A DNA stretch of 64,000 nt from Paramyrothecium sp. XJ0827. Taxonomy: Eukaryota; Ascomycota; Sordariomycetes; Hypocreales; Stachybotryaceae. The notes under the pieces are model-generated. The model saw only the letters and a list, made by a program, of their open reading frames with translations, did no database searches and had not been told where the DNA came from. The position numbers were made by a program, and so were the translations under genes. The stretch spans positions 2,294,001-2,358,000 of the forward strand of contig JAJFPB010000003.1 of NCBI GenBank assembly GCA_020881915.1, given 5' to 3'. Positions 1 to 12,823 of the stretch are shown here, piece by piece; the first letter of the stretch is position 1, and each line of letters starts with the position of its first letter.

Positions 1-18
1 GAAAAACCCAGCAAAGCA

Positions 19-857
19 ATGTCCGACAGACCTGCGCACCGAGGCGGCGGCCGTGGCGGCGGCGGTGGAGGCTTCCGTGGAGGCGGTCGAGGTGGCCACG
101 GTGGCGGGCGAGGTGACAGAGGTGCTGGGGGCGACAGAGGAGGGCACGGCGGCGGCTCAGGCCAGGACCGTGAGAGGCCGAAGAAGGAGAACATCCTCGA
201 CCTGGCAAAGTACATGGACAAGCAGATCACCGTCAAGTTCAATGGCGGCCGTCAAGGTGAGCGCCCCTCCCCCTGCTCCCCAAACCGCTTGCCGTGTCAC
301 GCCCGCGGCAAGCTCTCGTGTTGTCTCGTCCCCGCGCGCAACTCTACGCCGGCTCCCTCCCCTTGTCGCGGGTAACTCGGGCTCCATCCAAGCCCATCTC
401 GCGACACGTGGTGGGCGGCAATACCATGAGCAGCAGCTGCGGGCACGAATCCCTCGTTGCATGGCAATATATGCAACCGCAGAAGGAGTGTGTGTGCTTG
501 TTTAGGAGCATTGACTAATACTGAGGCTCTCGCCTCCTCGGCCTACAGTTCAAGGTACTCTCAAGGGTTACGACGCGCTGATGAACCTCGTTCTCGACGA
601 TGTGCAAGAGATCATGCGAGGTCAGTCACATTGCCCCTCCCCCCCCTCCCAGTTCTCCTCCTCCTGCTGCGACGGTTGTCTTCACCACGACACTCCCCCT
701 GCTAACGCCCTCTTGCCCCGCCTTAGATGACGAAGGCAACGAGTCTACCCGTCCGCTCGGTCTGGTGGTCGCCCGAGGGACTCTGCTTGTCCTCGTGAGC
801 CCTGTCGATGGCAGTGAGGAGATCGCCAATCCTTTTGCCCAGCCCGATGACGACTGA
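19..857 (+). CDS. LSM7: LSM7, U6 snRNA-associated Sm-like protein with RGG-rich N-terminus
   Basis: Three exons, 19-256, 549-620 and 727-857, give 146 residues. Both introns interrupt a codon after its first base; donors are GTGAGC and GTCAGT. The Sm fold is clear. Sm1 runs from ILDLAKYMDKQITVKFNGGRQ-like sequence (about residues 58-80) through GTLKGYDALMNLVLDD, and Sm2 includes RPLGLVVARGTLLVLVSP. LSM7 belongs to the Lsm1-7 ring (cytoplasmic mRNA decapping) and the Lsm2-8 ring (nuclear U6 snRNA). The odd part is the first 50 residues, a Gly/Arg tract with several RGG/GGRG repeats that animal LSM7 lacks. The start is the first ATG, 18 bases into the window, so the promoter is outside. The gene converges on PAN3, another mRNA-decay factor; this may be coincidence. 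Confidence 0.95.
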
Positions 858-1670
858 TCGCAGCTCCTTTCCCTGCTCCAACCATTCACACCAACTCCGG
901 CCCACGACCTATGGCGTCTGTTGGGGAACATGGTGTCTTGCCTTGTCGTTGGGACACGGCCAGGACTTTCACGGTGGGTAGGGGATGCTACACTCCCGCT
1001 TCCATTAGGGGCTAGGCAGGTCGCCGACCACTCGTCATCAAAAGACTATTGGGTTATGAGGCCAGATGGATTCAGCAAGTGGGACGGAGGCCGTAGTTCC
1101 ACTCGCGCGTCTGCCTTGGTCATGCAATGCACTCTCGGAGGAGCTGTATGCCACCACCGGCTAGAGTGAACGTCTGGGATACGTGACCTATCAGTCGTCG
1201 TAACGATCTGTTACTATCTACCAAATGCCTACAAAGAAACACTATGAACCAAAGAGCTGCATCTAGACGAATACTCCGCTGATCCTGCACCGGCTATTGC
1301 CACATCCCTTTTTCCAACCATCTAAAACTTCGTAACCGGACTGTTGCTTATGTGTTATGCTGCAAGCTGACCGACGAGTGTGCTCATCTGGTTGTACACA
1401 TCATCCCCACACACCACTTTGAAGGAGTGCGGCCTCCGCTCCCAGGGCTGGCCGTACACGCTGTACAATTCAGGTCCGCACCCGAGCCGATGTCACTCCA
1501 CCGTGCTCGCTGACCTACCAGAGCGTGAGCCGTCCCACGAGCTAAGACGTGCCGTGACCAAAAATGCTGGACCCCCTTTTCCCCCCAGTCTCCCGTCCCG
1601 TAATCCGTCTCTTCTAGTGTCAAGGCATCGAGGCCGTCTGCCTTCGCTGCGTCTTTCGCTTCGTGTTCTT
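858..1670. other. Intergenic region between convergent LSM7 and PAN3
   Basis: This 0.8-kb stretch should hold both 3' UTRs and terminators. Open frames here are short and have no recognisable domain. I see no repeats or RNA genes. Confidence 0.6.
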
Positions 1671-4256
1671 CTAAAATCCCTTGCCCTGCTTGCCTCCCTT
1701 TTGGAGCTCTCCGAAAGCGTTGTTCAACTGCTTCTTTAGCTCCTTATAGCTGACCAGAAAGCTAGTTTGCTCGTCGCGGCTTGTGAGGCACACCCGTTCC
1801 TCTGAACCTGCATCTAGTCTGTTCAGGCAGCGAATCATGTGCCCGACGTCCAATACTGGATTTCCGTTACTGTCCACTTGGTGGAATACGTAGTCGCGGA
1901 AAAGTTTAAGCATGTAACGCTCGCCGTTTTCAGACCACGCCCTGTCACCATCGAACTCCTGCCTTTCGTTGACGGCACCCAGCTTCATCATGAGGCGGGC
2001 TATCCTGCCGTTCTCCAACTCGCGATACAATTCCGAGGTGAGCTCGTCGGACCGATGCAAGCCTTGGTCAAGGGTTGTCACGATGTGGCCAGCGATGCCC
2101 CTAATAAATTCGTCCATCGACTTTTGAGCCGGCGGTTGAGCTGGGGTCAGAAGCCACAGCACCGTGTCCCTTAGCTCGACAGAATAAGTCCTGCTCATTT
2201 GTTCGACGGATGCCTTGAGATTCGTAAGGTGGGCAGGGAGAGTGTTCGTTGTCAAGCTTAGAATCGTGCGGCCAAACTGGACGAGGTCCTCTTGCTGCAG
2301 CTCCTGAATCGATCGGCGGTTGTCAAACTGAACTACATCAAGTATCGAACAGGCCGTCAAGCGAATTCGATTCTTGTCTGTTAGTGTAATTTTGCTAACG
2401 TCGATGCATCGGGCTGCCAGGTTAATCGCATGTATCGCCCGGACAGCGTTAGCAATCTGTGAAATGTAGCCCCATAGAACTGCCTCTGAAATGGGGGTTT
2501 TGGTCTGAAAGCGTGAACCGTGGACATTACTCGCGGATAGATGGACCTCGGCAAGCGTTTTTGATAGAGGGTGATAGTCTTGTACAAAGATGAGGGAGCT
2601 ATCGCCAAAAGCGCGCGTCGTGAAAGCGTCGTGCACTGTCACAATGTTGGCATTGTCCAGGCGGCGCCACTCCTTGACTGATCTGATTGCGTTTTCGTTT
2701 GTGAGTCTGTATCCTTCAAGTCTCCGAAGGCAGTAAAGTTTGCCGGTCTTGGAAGACGTCGCCTTGTAGACCCAACTAGGGTATCCGAAGATGTTCGCGT
2801 TCTTCCGGTGTGTCGTGTCCAGCGCAACCAGAGAGTGATAATTATCAAGTTGGGGTAGCTGTGCGTTTGGCATGACTTGCATCGACGCCTCGGCCTTCTT
2901 TTGTAAGTCCTCCCGCAGCTTGTCAGGCAAGAAGAAGTCGTGGGTCATGCGGTGGTATGGTTTTAGGTCCTCTCTGTGCGGACCGACAGGGGCGTATAGG
3001 TGGTGCTGAAGAGGTTGGAGAGGGGTGGAAAAGGCCCCTGCGGGTTGGAAGAAGGTCGAGCCCGTACCGCCCATCACACTGTGCTCATCTGCGTAAGGGT
3101 TATATGGTGTTGTAGGCAAGCTTTGACCAACAGAGGACATGGTAAAAGGATCAAATGATACCGGGCCATCTGGCGCAGAGCCATTGGAGGCAACCTGCGG
3201 TTGTTAGAGCGAGTACCAAAACCACAAGTGACAAAAGACTCACCGACGCATTCAAGTCAAAGCTAGGGGTGAATTCACGGATCGTGGCAGGGTTGAATAC
3301 CGGGGCATCGGGTTCGGAGCCTGCATTTGGGGAGGCGGCTAAGTGCGTATCCGTTAGCGCGGAGCGAGTCAACCGGACGCGGAGAAGAATAACCTCCTAA
3401 ACCTCGCGGGGTAAATGCAGGAGCGTTGGCAGCATGAGTGGTAAATGTTGCCTTCTTGCCTGCAGCCTGGAGGCCGGCAGGCGTAAATGATGGTGACTCA
3501 ACGTTGAGTGTTTTCTTCGAGCTGAAAGAACGCATTTGGTCAGCACAGAAGAATACAAATATGTGTAAAGCAAACGAGATTCTTGCGCTCCAGTAGCTTT
3601 GTCGGAAAGATGCTTTGACGAAGCTCCGAAACAGAGGAACTATCCTTGTGGTTTCGAAGCAAGCTGCAGTGGTCTGCCCATTCTTGCGGCTCCGGCCCCA
3701 ATAGCTCGAAACCCCTCGTTCGGCAAGCCCGGTGCCGGTGGATGATACACGACTGTACGACGTACACAGTACACCGGTAGAATCCCCAAGTGAAACGCCA
3801 TCTAGCAGCACGAGAGGGTGTGACTGACGGCTTCGCGCCTTATCATTGGTGTTTCTCCGCGTCCAGTATGCGTAGGTTTCCGTTCCACAGTGACAGGGTT
3901 CACAAGTACTTGGAAAGCTCGCACGAGAGTCGTTCGGTAGAACAAGTGCATTGGTCCGACAGGCCCTCGAGTCTCAAACACGCCTGCAAGCTGAGGAAGA
4001 AAGTTGACCTACCCATCTTGTTGGCTACCATTATTCTTGTTCTGGTCGTGGCTGAAGGTGCAGCCCTGGTCTTCGTAGCGACAATGGCCGTATATCAATA
4101 CATTTCGGCAGAGGGTGTCCTTGTTCTCTAGATCCGGGGTTCGCCGTCAGCAAGGCGTGTAACAGCTGGTCGAGGGAGCCACGTACCGCGCCCTTTTGGC
4201 CTTGGAGACCCGACCTGGCGCCGGAGGTCGGACTGGGGGTAGCGCGACGTCGCCAT
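1671..4256 (-). CDS. PAN3: PAN3, regulatory subunit of the PAN2-PAN3 poly(A) nuclease
   Basis: Five exons on the minus strand: 4256-4187, 4127-4013, 3521-3403, 3338-3244 and 3194-1671, giving 640 residues, the usual fungal length. The first exons encode a CCCH zinc finger (C30, C39, C46, H50) that binds poly(A). Next come two short Phe-Thr-Pro motifs (SPSFTPA, APAFTPR) in the region where PAN3 carries its PAM2-like Pab1-binding motif. The last exon holds the pseudokinase (FGYPSWVYKA to WLLTPAQ), a coiled coil and the C-terminal knob domain that grips PAN2. PAN3 recruits the PAN2 deadenylase to Pab1-bound mRNA for initial tail shortening. For the 3403/3338 intron, a second AG 18 bases downstream keeps the same frame, so six residues are uncertain. 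Confidence 0.97.
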
Positions 4257-5942
4257 TGTCAATCAGGTCAGTCGGAGAGTTGCCGCCCCATCAGCGGAAA
4301 CTACGACGTCTGCCACACAGCATTAGCACTCGATGTCGCGACACGCGTCTCGCAAGGGAAGCAAGCGACAGAACGGCAAATCCGCGACGTTCGGTCTTGG
4401 AAGGGGGAGGGACCGGCGGGCCATGGTGGAGACGAGCGATAGGGCGAGGGAGAGAGGAAGGGCACCGACTTGACTTTGGCAACTATTTCCCATGGTGCAA
4501 TTGATCGAAGCGAGGGAGCGCCCATGGAGGCGAGAGCGAAGAATAGCGAGGGGCTTCCAAGGCGCCTGGGACTAAGAGGATGCACGGTAGTTCTGCTATC
4601 TTGGGCGATGACGGTGGGGGGAAACAAGTGTCGCGCGGAGCCTGGCCTGGCCCTGTCCTGTTCTCTCGTGTTGGGTGGGAGGAGGGACAGGCAGGGTGGA
4701 CGGGGCCTTTGCGTCTGGTCGCAAGTGCCAGAAACGGCCTAGTTTCGAGGTACCAGTGGAAGCATGGGCATGGCCTAGCAAGGCATGGCAGGGCCAGGTA
4801 CCCCACACTACGTGATGTGCAGAGAATGGTACCGCCACTGCCCACATCACCAAATTCCCGGATCAGATGCATCAAGTACCAGTTAACAATTCTGCCGGGT
4901 ACGAGAAACGAGGATGAGGTTTAGGAGGAGCCAACCTCAGGTATCTTATCTTATGCGGATATAGGTGATGTTTTGAGATTTTTGTTAAGCATGTCTGAGC
5001 CGAACACAATTTTTTGAAGCACTTTCAGATACAGTAAGGTGGCATTCCGAGCTTCAAATCCGTGTTAGAACTCTTCAGAGGGCCGATGAACGTCCTGTTA
5101 GATTAAATCCCCGGTTATAAAGCTGTAAAAAATATAGGCCTCTCTCTCGCATAGGACCAAAGAGCACTCGTGGCAGGTATCTCCAAGGTAAAGCAGACCT
5201 AAGGTAATGTTGCCATAAGGCTGAACGTGCACCACCACAACTGACATCCAGGGCTCGGACCAAACCATGCAGTCGTCCTTACTTCCCATGTTCGTAGTTT
5301 GTGTTACCAGCAGAACCAAATGTTGCTGCACATAGTACTACAAACGGCTCATTGCGGCGGCTCATTGTGTTTCATCATCGTGCCACAAGACTTATGTGTC
5401 GATGTAGATGACTTGAATGTTTGTCCTTTCCGCCTCGCACCTCATTTGCCGCGCCACTTCGTGATCATTATGGCCACCCAGGCAGCGTCGCCTTGGTAGA
5501 CTCTTTGTCCTGAATTTATCATGTTTTTGAGGTCATTCATCCAATATACATCTTCACGGAAAAATAGGCTTGAAGAACCTGCACCAGCGATGAAAGACAA
5601 TGTTCATACACGTTGCACAAGTCAACGGGTGCCAGCCTCAGGTACCTTACTGAACACCCACCAATGATGCTGTGGCGCTGCGCACAAGCCCGTCTTCCCC
5701 AGCCACACTTGGTTGGCGTCACTGGTCTAGAATGCGACCACTTTGGTCATTTAGGTACCTCTTCGTCCGTCCTCCATTCACATTATAGCATTCGCTCCCC
5801 GCGTTAGCTTCGAAGGCAACTGAGTCCTCACCACCATCTTGGCGGATCTACATAGACGAAGCGCACGCACGACGAGCCATATTGCATCGGGATCCAACCC
5901 TGTGACGTGAGCCGGAGGCCTACGGGCTGGAACGTTGGTGGA
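4257..5942. other. Intergenic region between divergent PAN3 and the UBX gene
   Basis: About 1.7 kb between two divergent genes, so it should contain both promoters. The half near PAN3 is GC-rich; from about 4940 the sequence becomes more A+T-rich. The overlapping frames in 4300-4900 occur on both strands and have no domain signal, so I do not call a gene. Confidence 0.55.
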
Positions 5943-7582
5943 ATGGCTGACGTAGGTGTCGATGTGGGACAGCTGTCCCCAAGTCAGCAGGAGGCTCTGC
6001 AGCAATACACCCAAGTCACAAACCAGGAAATCAGCGATGCGGTACCTCTTCTTCGGAGATCGGAATGGAATGTCCAGGTATGCAGCACCAGCCATGCTCT
6101 TGAATCGTTTGGCAGCTGACCAAACGCACAACGCAGATTGCGATCGCCAAGTTCTTCGACGGGGAAGGCCCCGACCCCGTTGCGGAGGCCATGGCGGCAC
6201 AAGATATCCCCCGAACAACAGCGAGGCACGAGAATCTTCAAGAAAGCCTGCTCGCCGATTCGTTTCGAGAGCCGAGAGCGAGCGCCAATACCCGTACCGA
6301 CCCGGCTCCTCGAATCGTCCCGCAGCAGCCTGTTGTCCAACGGACGCCGTGGCTGATCGGCCTCTTGTTTGCGCCCTTGGGCTGGGGTTGGCGAGCTGCC
6401 TCCACGGTATTTCGAACAGTCCTATACATGCTGTCCTTCCTACCTGCGCCTCTACGACCCCGTGCCGTCACCAATCGCATATCTACGGGCCTTAGGAGCA
6501 TTAGTGGGCGGAGGATGCTGATGCCACGGGATACTGCTGCAAGGTTTAAACGTGAGTTTGACGAAGAGTACGGCCCCAATGATTTACCTTTTTTCGAGGG
6601 CGGCATCGCACAAGCGCATGATTTGGCGAAGAAAGAGCTCAAGTTTCTACTCGTTATTTTGATGTCGCCGGAGCACGACGACACGGAATCTTTCGTTAAG
6701 GGGACACTTCTCGCCCCCGAAGTTGTCGAGTACATCAAGGACCCCACCAACAACATCATCTTATGGGGAGGGAATGTACTCGATTCAGAAGCCTACATGG
6801 TGTCGGCCGAGTACAATTGCACCAAGTTCCCGTTCTCTGCGCTGGTGTGCCTAACACCTAAGGAGGGGAGCACGCGGATGGGCATCGTCAAACGGCTTGT
6901 CGGACCGATGCCCGCCGCGACTTATCTCACCGAGATGCAGGCTACCATCGAGAAGTACGGCGTTGATCTTAACGGTGTGCGGGCGGAGCGGACTGCGCAG
7001 GAGGTGGCTAGAAGTCTCCGGACCGAGCAGGACTCCGCTTACGAGCGCTCGCTTGCAATCGATCGTGAGCGCGCACGTCAAAAGAAAGAAGCTGCCGCGG
7101 CGGCCGCAGCAGCGGAAAAGCGAGCACTGGAGGAAGCAGAGGCCTCGGCGCGGCTGGAGGAGAAGCGCCAACAGTGGAAGCTTTGGCGAGCCACCTCTAT
7201 CTTGCCTGAACCACCAGCAGCTGACAAAGCCGTTGTCCGAGTTGCTCTGAAGATGCCCGAGGAGTCCGGTGTCGGCAGGATTGTGAGGCGTTTCCCACAG
7301 AATGCTAGCATGGACGAGCTTTACGCGTACGTGGAGTGTTACGATATAATCAAGGATGGGGGCTTGGGGGTCGTGGCCGACGCCACGAAGCCGGATGACT
7401 ACGAGCACGAGTTCAGGTTTAGAGTAGCGTCCACCCTGCCTCGGGTTGTGTATGAGCCAAGCCCATCTGCGACTATGGGGCAGATGATTGGCAGGTCGGG
7501 CAACCTCATCGTGGAGAACATTGTGCCCGAATCAGAGGACGATGAAGAGGACGACGACGATGACGATGAGGAGGACGAGTAG
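5943..7582 (+). CDS. UBX/UAS-domain ER membrane protein (UBXD8/FAF2, Ubx2 type)
   Basis: Two exons, 5943-6077 and 6137-7582, joined in phase 0, encode 526 residues. The N-terminus is UBA-like (residues about 6-55, with SPSQQEALQQYTQVT). A hydrophobic hairpin follows at about 117-150 (WLIGLLFAPLGWGW), then a UAS thioredoxin-like domain (LKFLLVILMSPEHDD onward, about 180-320), a Lys/Glu/Ala coiled coil (about 335-400), a UBX domain with the FP loop in RIVRRFPQ, and an Asp/Glu tail. This order is that of human FAF2/UBXD8 and fungal relatives. They sit in the ER membrane or on lipid droplets and recruit Cdc48/p97 to ubiquitinated ERAD clients. Starting at ATG 6191 would lose the UBA; the spliced upstream exon restores it, so I prefer 5943. 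Confidence 0.9.
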
Positions 7583-9900
7583 TCAGAATGTCCATCCTAA
7601 AATGAACATATTATTTGCCGCAAGGTTGCTGACGTGCCGAGTGTGGACGCGTTTCCTTTTGTCCAAGCAGGGGGTGTGCTGGGTCTGCAGAGCATGAATG
7701 TAGACGCATGCGTAGTGCGAAGCGCGTGGCTAAGGGACGATGACGAGAGGTTGTGAGGACACATCCTGGGGACATGTGGGTCGATCATTAGTGCCGTGCC
7801 ATGGGCCCTGGGCGACATGGCCTTCGCGTTCGCAAAGTAATCCCTCTGATGTCGCCTGGATTTACAAGTCTTGTCTCTAGCTGGCAGCCAGGGAGCTTGG
7901 ACTTGGCCGATTATGCATATCGCACGCGTATCGAGCTGATGGAGCTTCTTTGCTGGGTCTGGAGGGATGAGACTGAAAACAAGACGTGCGCTCGAGCCTC
8001 CGAGGCGATAGTTGATTCGAACTGGCACGTCGTTTGTCTCGACCTTGTTTTCCCTTTTTGGCGGGACTCTTTAATTCTACAGAGGCTTTTTCTCTGGACT
8101 CCACTAGTATGGGTACCACGGTAGAAAAAGAAACACAAGAGCCCCGCAAAGTAGGGCATGCCAAGTTATATGTGCAGTCTCGCCATGTGATTTGGAGTGC
8201 GTCGTATGGCGTTCCTACACACGGCTTTCCCACGTGCGGGTAAGCGAACAAGATGCATGCCGTGAAGAGCAGCAGGTACTCGCCATCGATTCTCTGTTTC
8301 AAGCTCCAGTTGCTGTGGTAAGCCTAGGAGCACGTGCACCGAGGACCTTCTTTTCAACGTCCTTGGAGGACATGGGATGCATCAGAGGCCCCGGGAAAGT
8401 CTTCGTCGCAAAGAATAACGCGCCTTGTTGCGCTTGCTGTTTATGAGTGCCCATCATCTAGGTGCCGCGTAGGAAACACCACTCCCAAGGTCAAAGTCGC
8501 CGCAGCTAGTCACCCCAGGCATTTATTTAGTATCTTGCCTCAAACACTACGGGTCAACAGCAACGTATGTTAGTATGAGTCAAACATGAAGGCCCTTGGT
8601 TGGGAGGTCTCGATCTATATAGTTGTTTGGAGTTGTTTAGTTCTCATGCAATCTATGCTACAGTCATGTCCACGCAATCGAGTGCATGGATCAAGAGTAT
8701 TCCAAGATGTGGGAAGATGCTAAACCTCATATACGTGAAAGTTTCCAAGCTGCGAGTCCCAATGACATCAAGAAATAGTATCAAAACGATGAAGGTAGTG
8801 AGTGGTAGAAGCCGTGAGTCACATTAGATTCGAGTAAGTTGGATTTTCACGGGTACCCACGGGCAGTCTGCCCAAATGCATGTGTAAAACCCGCGGCACC
8901 ATTGATCATAGACGTATAACTGCTGAATTCGCTGTTCATGTTCGGAAGGAAGCGCAACTGTAACATTCATACGAAAGGATTTGACTCTCTGCTACCAGCG
9001 CCTAGCTACAGATAATATTGAAGCTTAATTGCTCTCTATCCCCGGTTCGCCTTGGCACATCCAGTGCAACCCCCATGCAAGGCGAAGCGAATGACCACCT
9101 CTCGGGGTCCGCCATCACTCCGATCATATAGTGACAAGCCATCCGAGCAGAATTGCGACAGCCGAAAATTTGGTAGTACCACCGGCACCTGGACTATGCC
9201 CCATAACCTCACTCATACTCTAAAAGAGCTTCTGCCTCGGGCATGATCCGGGAGGAAACTAGATTAAGAAATACGAAACTGTTCTTGGAATTGTTGTTTT
9301 ACGAGGATTTATCGTCTCTCTCAGTATTATCGACATGCGACCTTGTGCAGGGTAGGGTTTCGGTTTCGGTATCGCTCTTCTAACAATCGTGATTAGGTGC
9401 ACAAAAAGGAGAAGTTGTCTAGGCTTATGATTTCTAAGAGCTGTTAAAGAGGGTAGTTTTAGACTTCATAAGAGAAAAATCCTCTACGGGTTAAAAAGAC
9501 CTTATAAACTAAAAATCATCGTTATAGCTCAATTACCTACTCTGCTCTACTAATCACTGGGCTCTATCAATGGGCAGCCGTGGAAGTCCCTCATATGAAA
9601 TACTCAAGAAGGGCTTGTTATAATGCAACCCAATTCTGTATATCCACACTAAATTTGGGGTTGGAGTCAATTGCCGGAACGGTGATCAGCAAGCCGAGAA
9701 CCCGGGAAGTCACCAGGTTACGAGCGCCACTTATTCGGTGAAGCGGCTTTATTTGAATGCGCGGTAACGCACGCAGCAATGCTTGAGAACATATAAGACA
9801 ATGAACTTGCCCGTATTTTCATTTTTACGAACGCAGATGCAGATCACTACTTTATTTCTATTCATATTTGCCCCTTGTTGAACTGCTTGCTTCATCCAAT
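7583..9900. other. 2.3-kb gene-less stretch
   Basis: The UBX gene terminator should lie near 7600-7700. The rest has no frame with a recognisable domain on either strand. From about 8850 to 9870 it is noticeably A+T-richer and stop-rich, leading into the decayed oxidase gene. Confidence 0.55.
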
Positions 9901-11148
9901 ATGTTATTGCGCTCCTGTTTGGTTATTGCAGCGAGCCTCTGTGCTGCCGCCGCCGCACAGAACTCCATTTCCGCGGGTGTATCCCATGCCTGCAGCAAAC
10001 TGTCCACCTTGCTTCCCGACCCGTATTGTTTCCCAAATCGGGCCAATTACACAGTCGAAACAAAAATATATTGGGACATCAGGTCGTCCATGTCACCACC
10101 ATACATTGTTTTCCCTGATAACGCGGATGAAGTTGCAACGACTGTATCTGTTCTCATTGCCTGTCAAGCACAGTTCGCCATACGAGGTTGCGGCCACATG
10201 AATGTCAGTTGCGATTATTCTCTGCTGCAGGATTGACTAAACGGTGTTAGTTTCCTGGATCGAACAATATTGAGGACGGCGTGCTGCTAGCCCTTAATCA
10301 AATGTCTCACACTATCCCATCCCCAGAATCTAACACCATATCTGTCGGCCCCGGCGCCCGATGGGTAGATGTTTACCGAGCTCGTAACGCCCATGGCCAG
10401 TACACTCGCCACCCTCGCGATTCCATCAATTTTCGTCCATTCCACCGATTTCTGTGCAGAACAATGTGACAAACCCTATCCACTTCCACGACGTCCTGGA
10501 GTCCCCAGATCAAATGTTCCGGTAGGCCTCCCCGTCTTTTCGTTCCTTTCGCTTCATACTTGTATGATTTGCGCAGTAGTACTGACTTATTACATAGCTT
10601 CCAATTTGCTTCCCACACCGTCCGGGCTGGAGAAGTGGATCGTCTTTTTGAGATAGTCCAGGCTTGGAAAGCAGCAGTCGAGGAAATCAGTGACGTTGAG
10701 GGACTCATCCTACTTTCATCTTCAACACTATGACGAGAAGTGCAATGAATGTAGCACGAGAAAATGGCATTGGCAATGTCTGGGGTTTGGCCGATGACGA
10801 GGCTTATATAAGTGAGTCTCCTGATGTTCTTGAAAGAGTCATTCGCGCCGCAGACCACGAACTGACTTGCATACAGTCTGGTAGGTCACCAATGGGTAGT
10901 CCGACCCTAGGGACGACCTGCGGATGACGGCATGGGCCAAGAACTTTGTTGAATACCACCACTCAATCAATCGTAAGCTCGGCATAGCGCGCGAGTTCCT
11001 ATACATGGGTGAGATTGGCGAATTTCAAAACCTGTTTGTTACATTTCCGTTGGAGAACATACAAAGACTTGACAATGTACGACAGTAATACGACCCAGAA
11101 CTTGTCTTTGCAACGCTGAACTGGGGTGGATTCAAGATTGGGCTGTAG
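9901..11148 (+). pseudogene. Decayed secreted FAD-linked oxidase (berberine-bridge-enzyme family)
   Basis: The first 30 residues are a good signal peptide (MLLRSCLVIAASLCAAAAAQ). The FAD-binding type-4 domain is readable: PPYIVFPDNADEVATTVSVL, IRGCGHMN, then after an intron near 10205-10248 FPGSNNIEDGVLLALNQM and VGPGARWVDVYRA. The gene then breaks. Near 10385-10420 the sequence jumps out of frame into the C-terminal half, losing roughly 150 family codons, including the substrate-domain entry. Further C-terminal blocks are recognisable (QNNVTNPIHFHDVLESPDQM; NGIGNVWGL; RMTAWAKNFVEYHHSIN; TLNWGGFKIG), but there is a one-base frameshift near 10705. In-frame stops lie at 10882, 10897 and 11086. 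Two of the stops replace expected Gln and Trp codons, that is CAG to TAG and TGG to TAG transitions. Live relatives oxidise carbohydrates or secondary metabolites using FAD. Confidence 0.86.
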
Positions 11149-12823
11149 AAAAGACTTTACGTCGCACAAGCCACTGGGGAAAATCAGCAAGGTCGAAGCT
11201 GGCCACCCGAAGCCCCTCACAACGACGTTGGGATTATCATCCGACGAGCATTTCTTTTGTGTGTATCTAGAAGGCAAGGCCCCAAGGAAATGGACCAAGA
11301 TTCCATGCAGTCACTCGGGTACTCGTGGGCTGGTTACGGCTGGGCCCCTATCACTGACTGGCCCCTACCTGTGTGGTGCTGCCGTCTCTGACACGACCCT
11401 AGAGTGAAGGAAAAAGACAGCAGAACACATGGCCAATTTTCGATGGTTCAATAGATTTGGCCTACCGACGCGAAAGTGGTCTTGGAGTTCAATGCTAGAA
11501 ATAAACGGCGAGACATTGGTTGGTAGTTGGAGCGAGATTGCGTAAGAGGAGGCGAAAGAGGGGAGGCTGTGCAGAGCCTCACGGCACGGGACCTGGATTT
11601 GTTTGCAGCGTTGCGCAAGTCTCATCGTTGGCTGCATAGCCGAATTTTCGCCATGCCCCTGTCCTGTGGCACCGGGATGAGGAGCTTATGGTACCGGGGA
11701 AACACAAGGAGAATGGGAGGAATTGCTCCCCATCATTTTGCCCTTTGCGTGGCGGGGAGTGGAGTGAGGAGAGGGGAATAAGCCGCACGGAGGTCACGCA
11801 CTGACTTTGGAGCTTGGAGGATTGGGTTGAGTTGGAAACACGAGCTTAAATACCCACACGCTGTATGGGCGGTTTTGAAACATCAAGAAAACGCTGCGCG
11901 TGAGAGCCTACGCATGTGCTCGGCTGGTTTAGTTTCTGCATTAGGAGCTAGAGGGCGAGATAGCCGAGGGCGAGCGCAGAAGCATCCGCCGAGAAGCTGG
12001 CCTGTACCTGGGTTTGCTGTCGTGAATCAGACCCAGTCCGAAACCCAGTCCCAGACCTCAAACCCGATATCAGTCCGCCGTCTGTCTCTCTGTCAGTCAG
12101 TCTTCTCGATCTCTTGTCGATTATCGCCCCCGCTGTCCAAGTACCCGGGAAAGCTCCGCCCCAACTTATCGCCCACCACGGCGCGCGACCAGTTTTCGAA
12201 CGAGACTTGGGGGGGCCGCGACGACTGCTGAACAAAAACCAAGGTCAGGTCAAGAGTGAGTGTTGCGTCGCGTTGTGTTGCGTTTGCGTTGCGTGGCAGC
12301 AAGCAACCTATTCTCGGATTGGACTGGCGGTGGTGGCTTGTTTAACCACCTGCTCCCGCGGATCTGGACCCCTGGATGCGCTGCGGAGACCCCCGGACCG
12401 TTTCCTGCATTCTGTTGGTGCGGCGCGGTGGACTGCACTGCTCACTGCACCCAATCAACCACGCCAGTGACCGAGCGAGGAGGAAGGGCTGCCTTGCGTT
12501 GCATCCTCCCAACAACAAATAACCTCTTTTCCTCTTTCTCCCCCAGCGTGTCATTCACGAACCATCACCACCACGTTCCCGCGGGATCCCCTTTCGAATT
12601 TGTACCCCGGCTCCTCTTCTACGCCACAGGCAGTTTGCGACCGCTTCCAGGGCCAATCGAATCCCGAGCTCTTGACCAACCCGCGAGGCGCTGCTAGCTT
12701 GGCCGGGACCCTTTAATAGGCTACCCCGCGAGACACCGCCGATCCAAGCCGTCCGCCCCTTCACCGAGCTTAATTGTCTTCAACAAACTCTCTCCCACAC
12801 GTCCACTCTCTGATCGGGACCGA
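11149..12823. other. Intergenic region upstream of the VHS/GAT gene
   Basis: No domain-bearing frame found. The last 800 bases are pyrimidine-rich and probably hold the promoter and a 5' UTR, possibly with an intron. I cannot place a transcription start. Confidence 0.5.

Noticed and set aside
6191..7582. Start of the UBX gene at ATG 6191
   Set aside because: An upstream exon (5943-6077) with good splice signals supplies the expected UBA domain.
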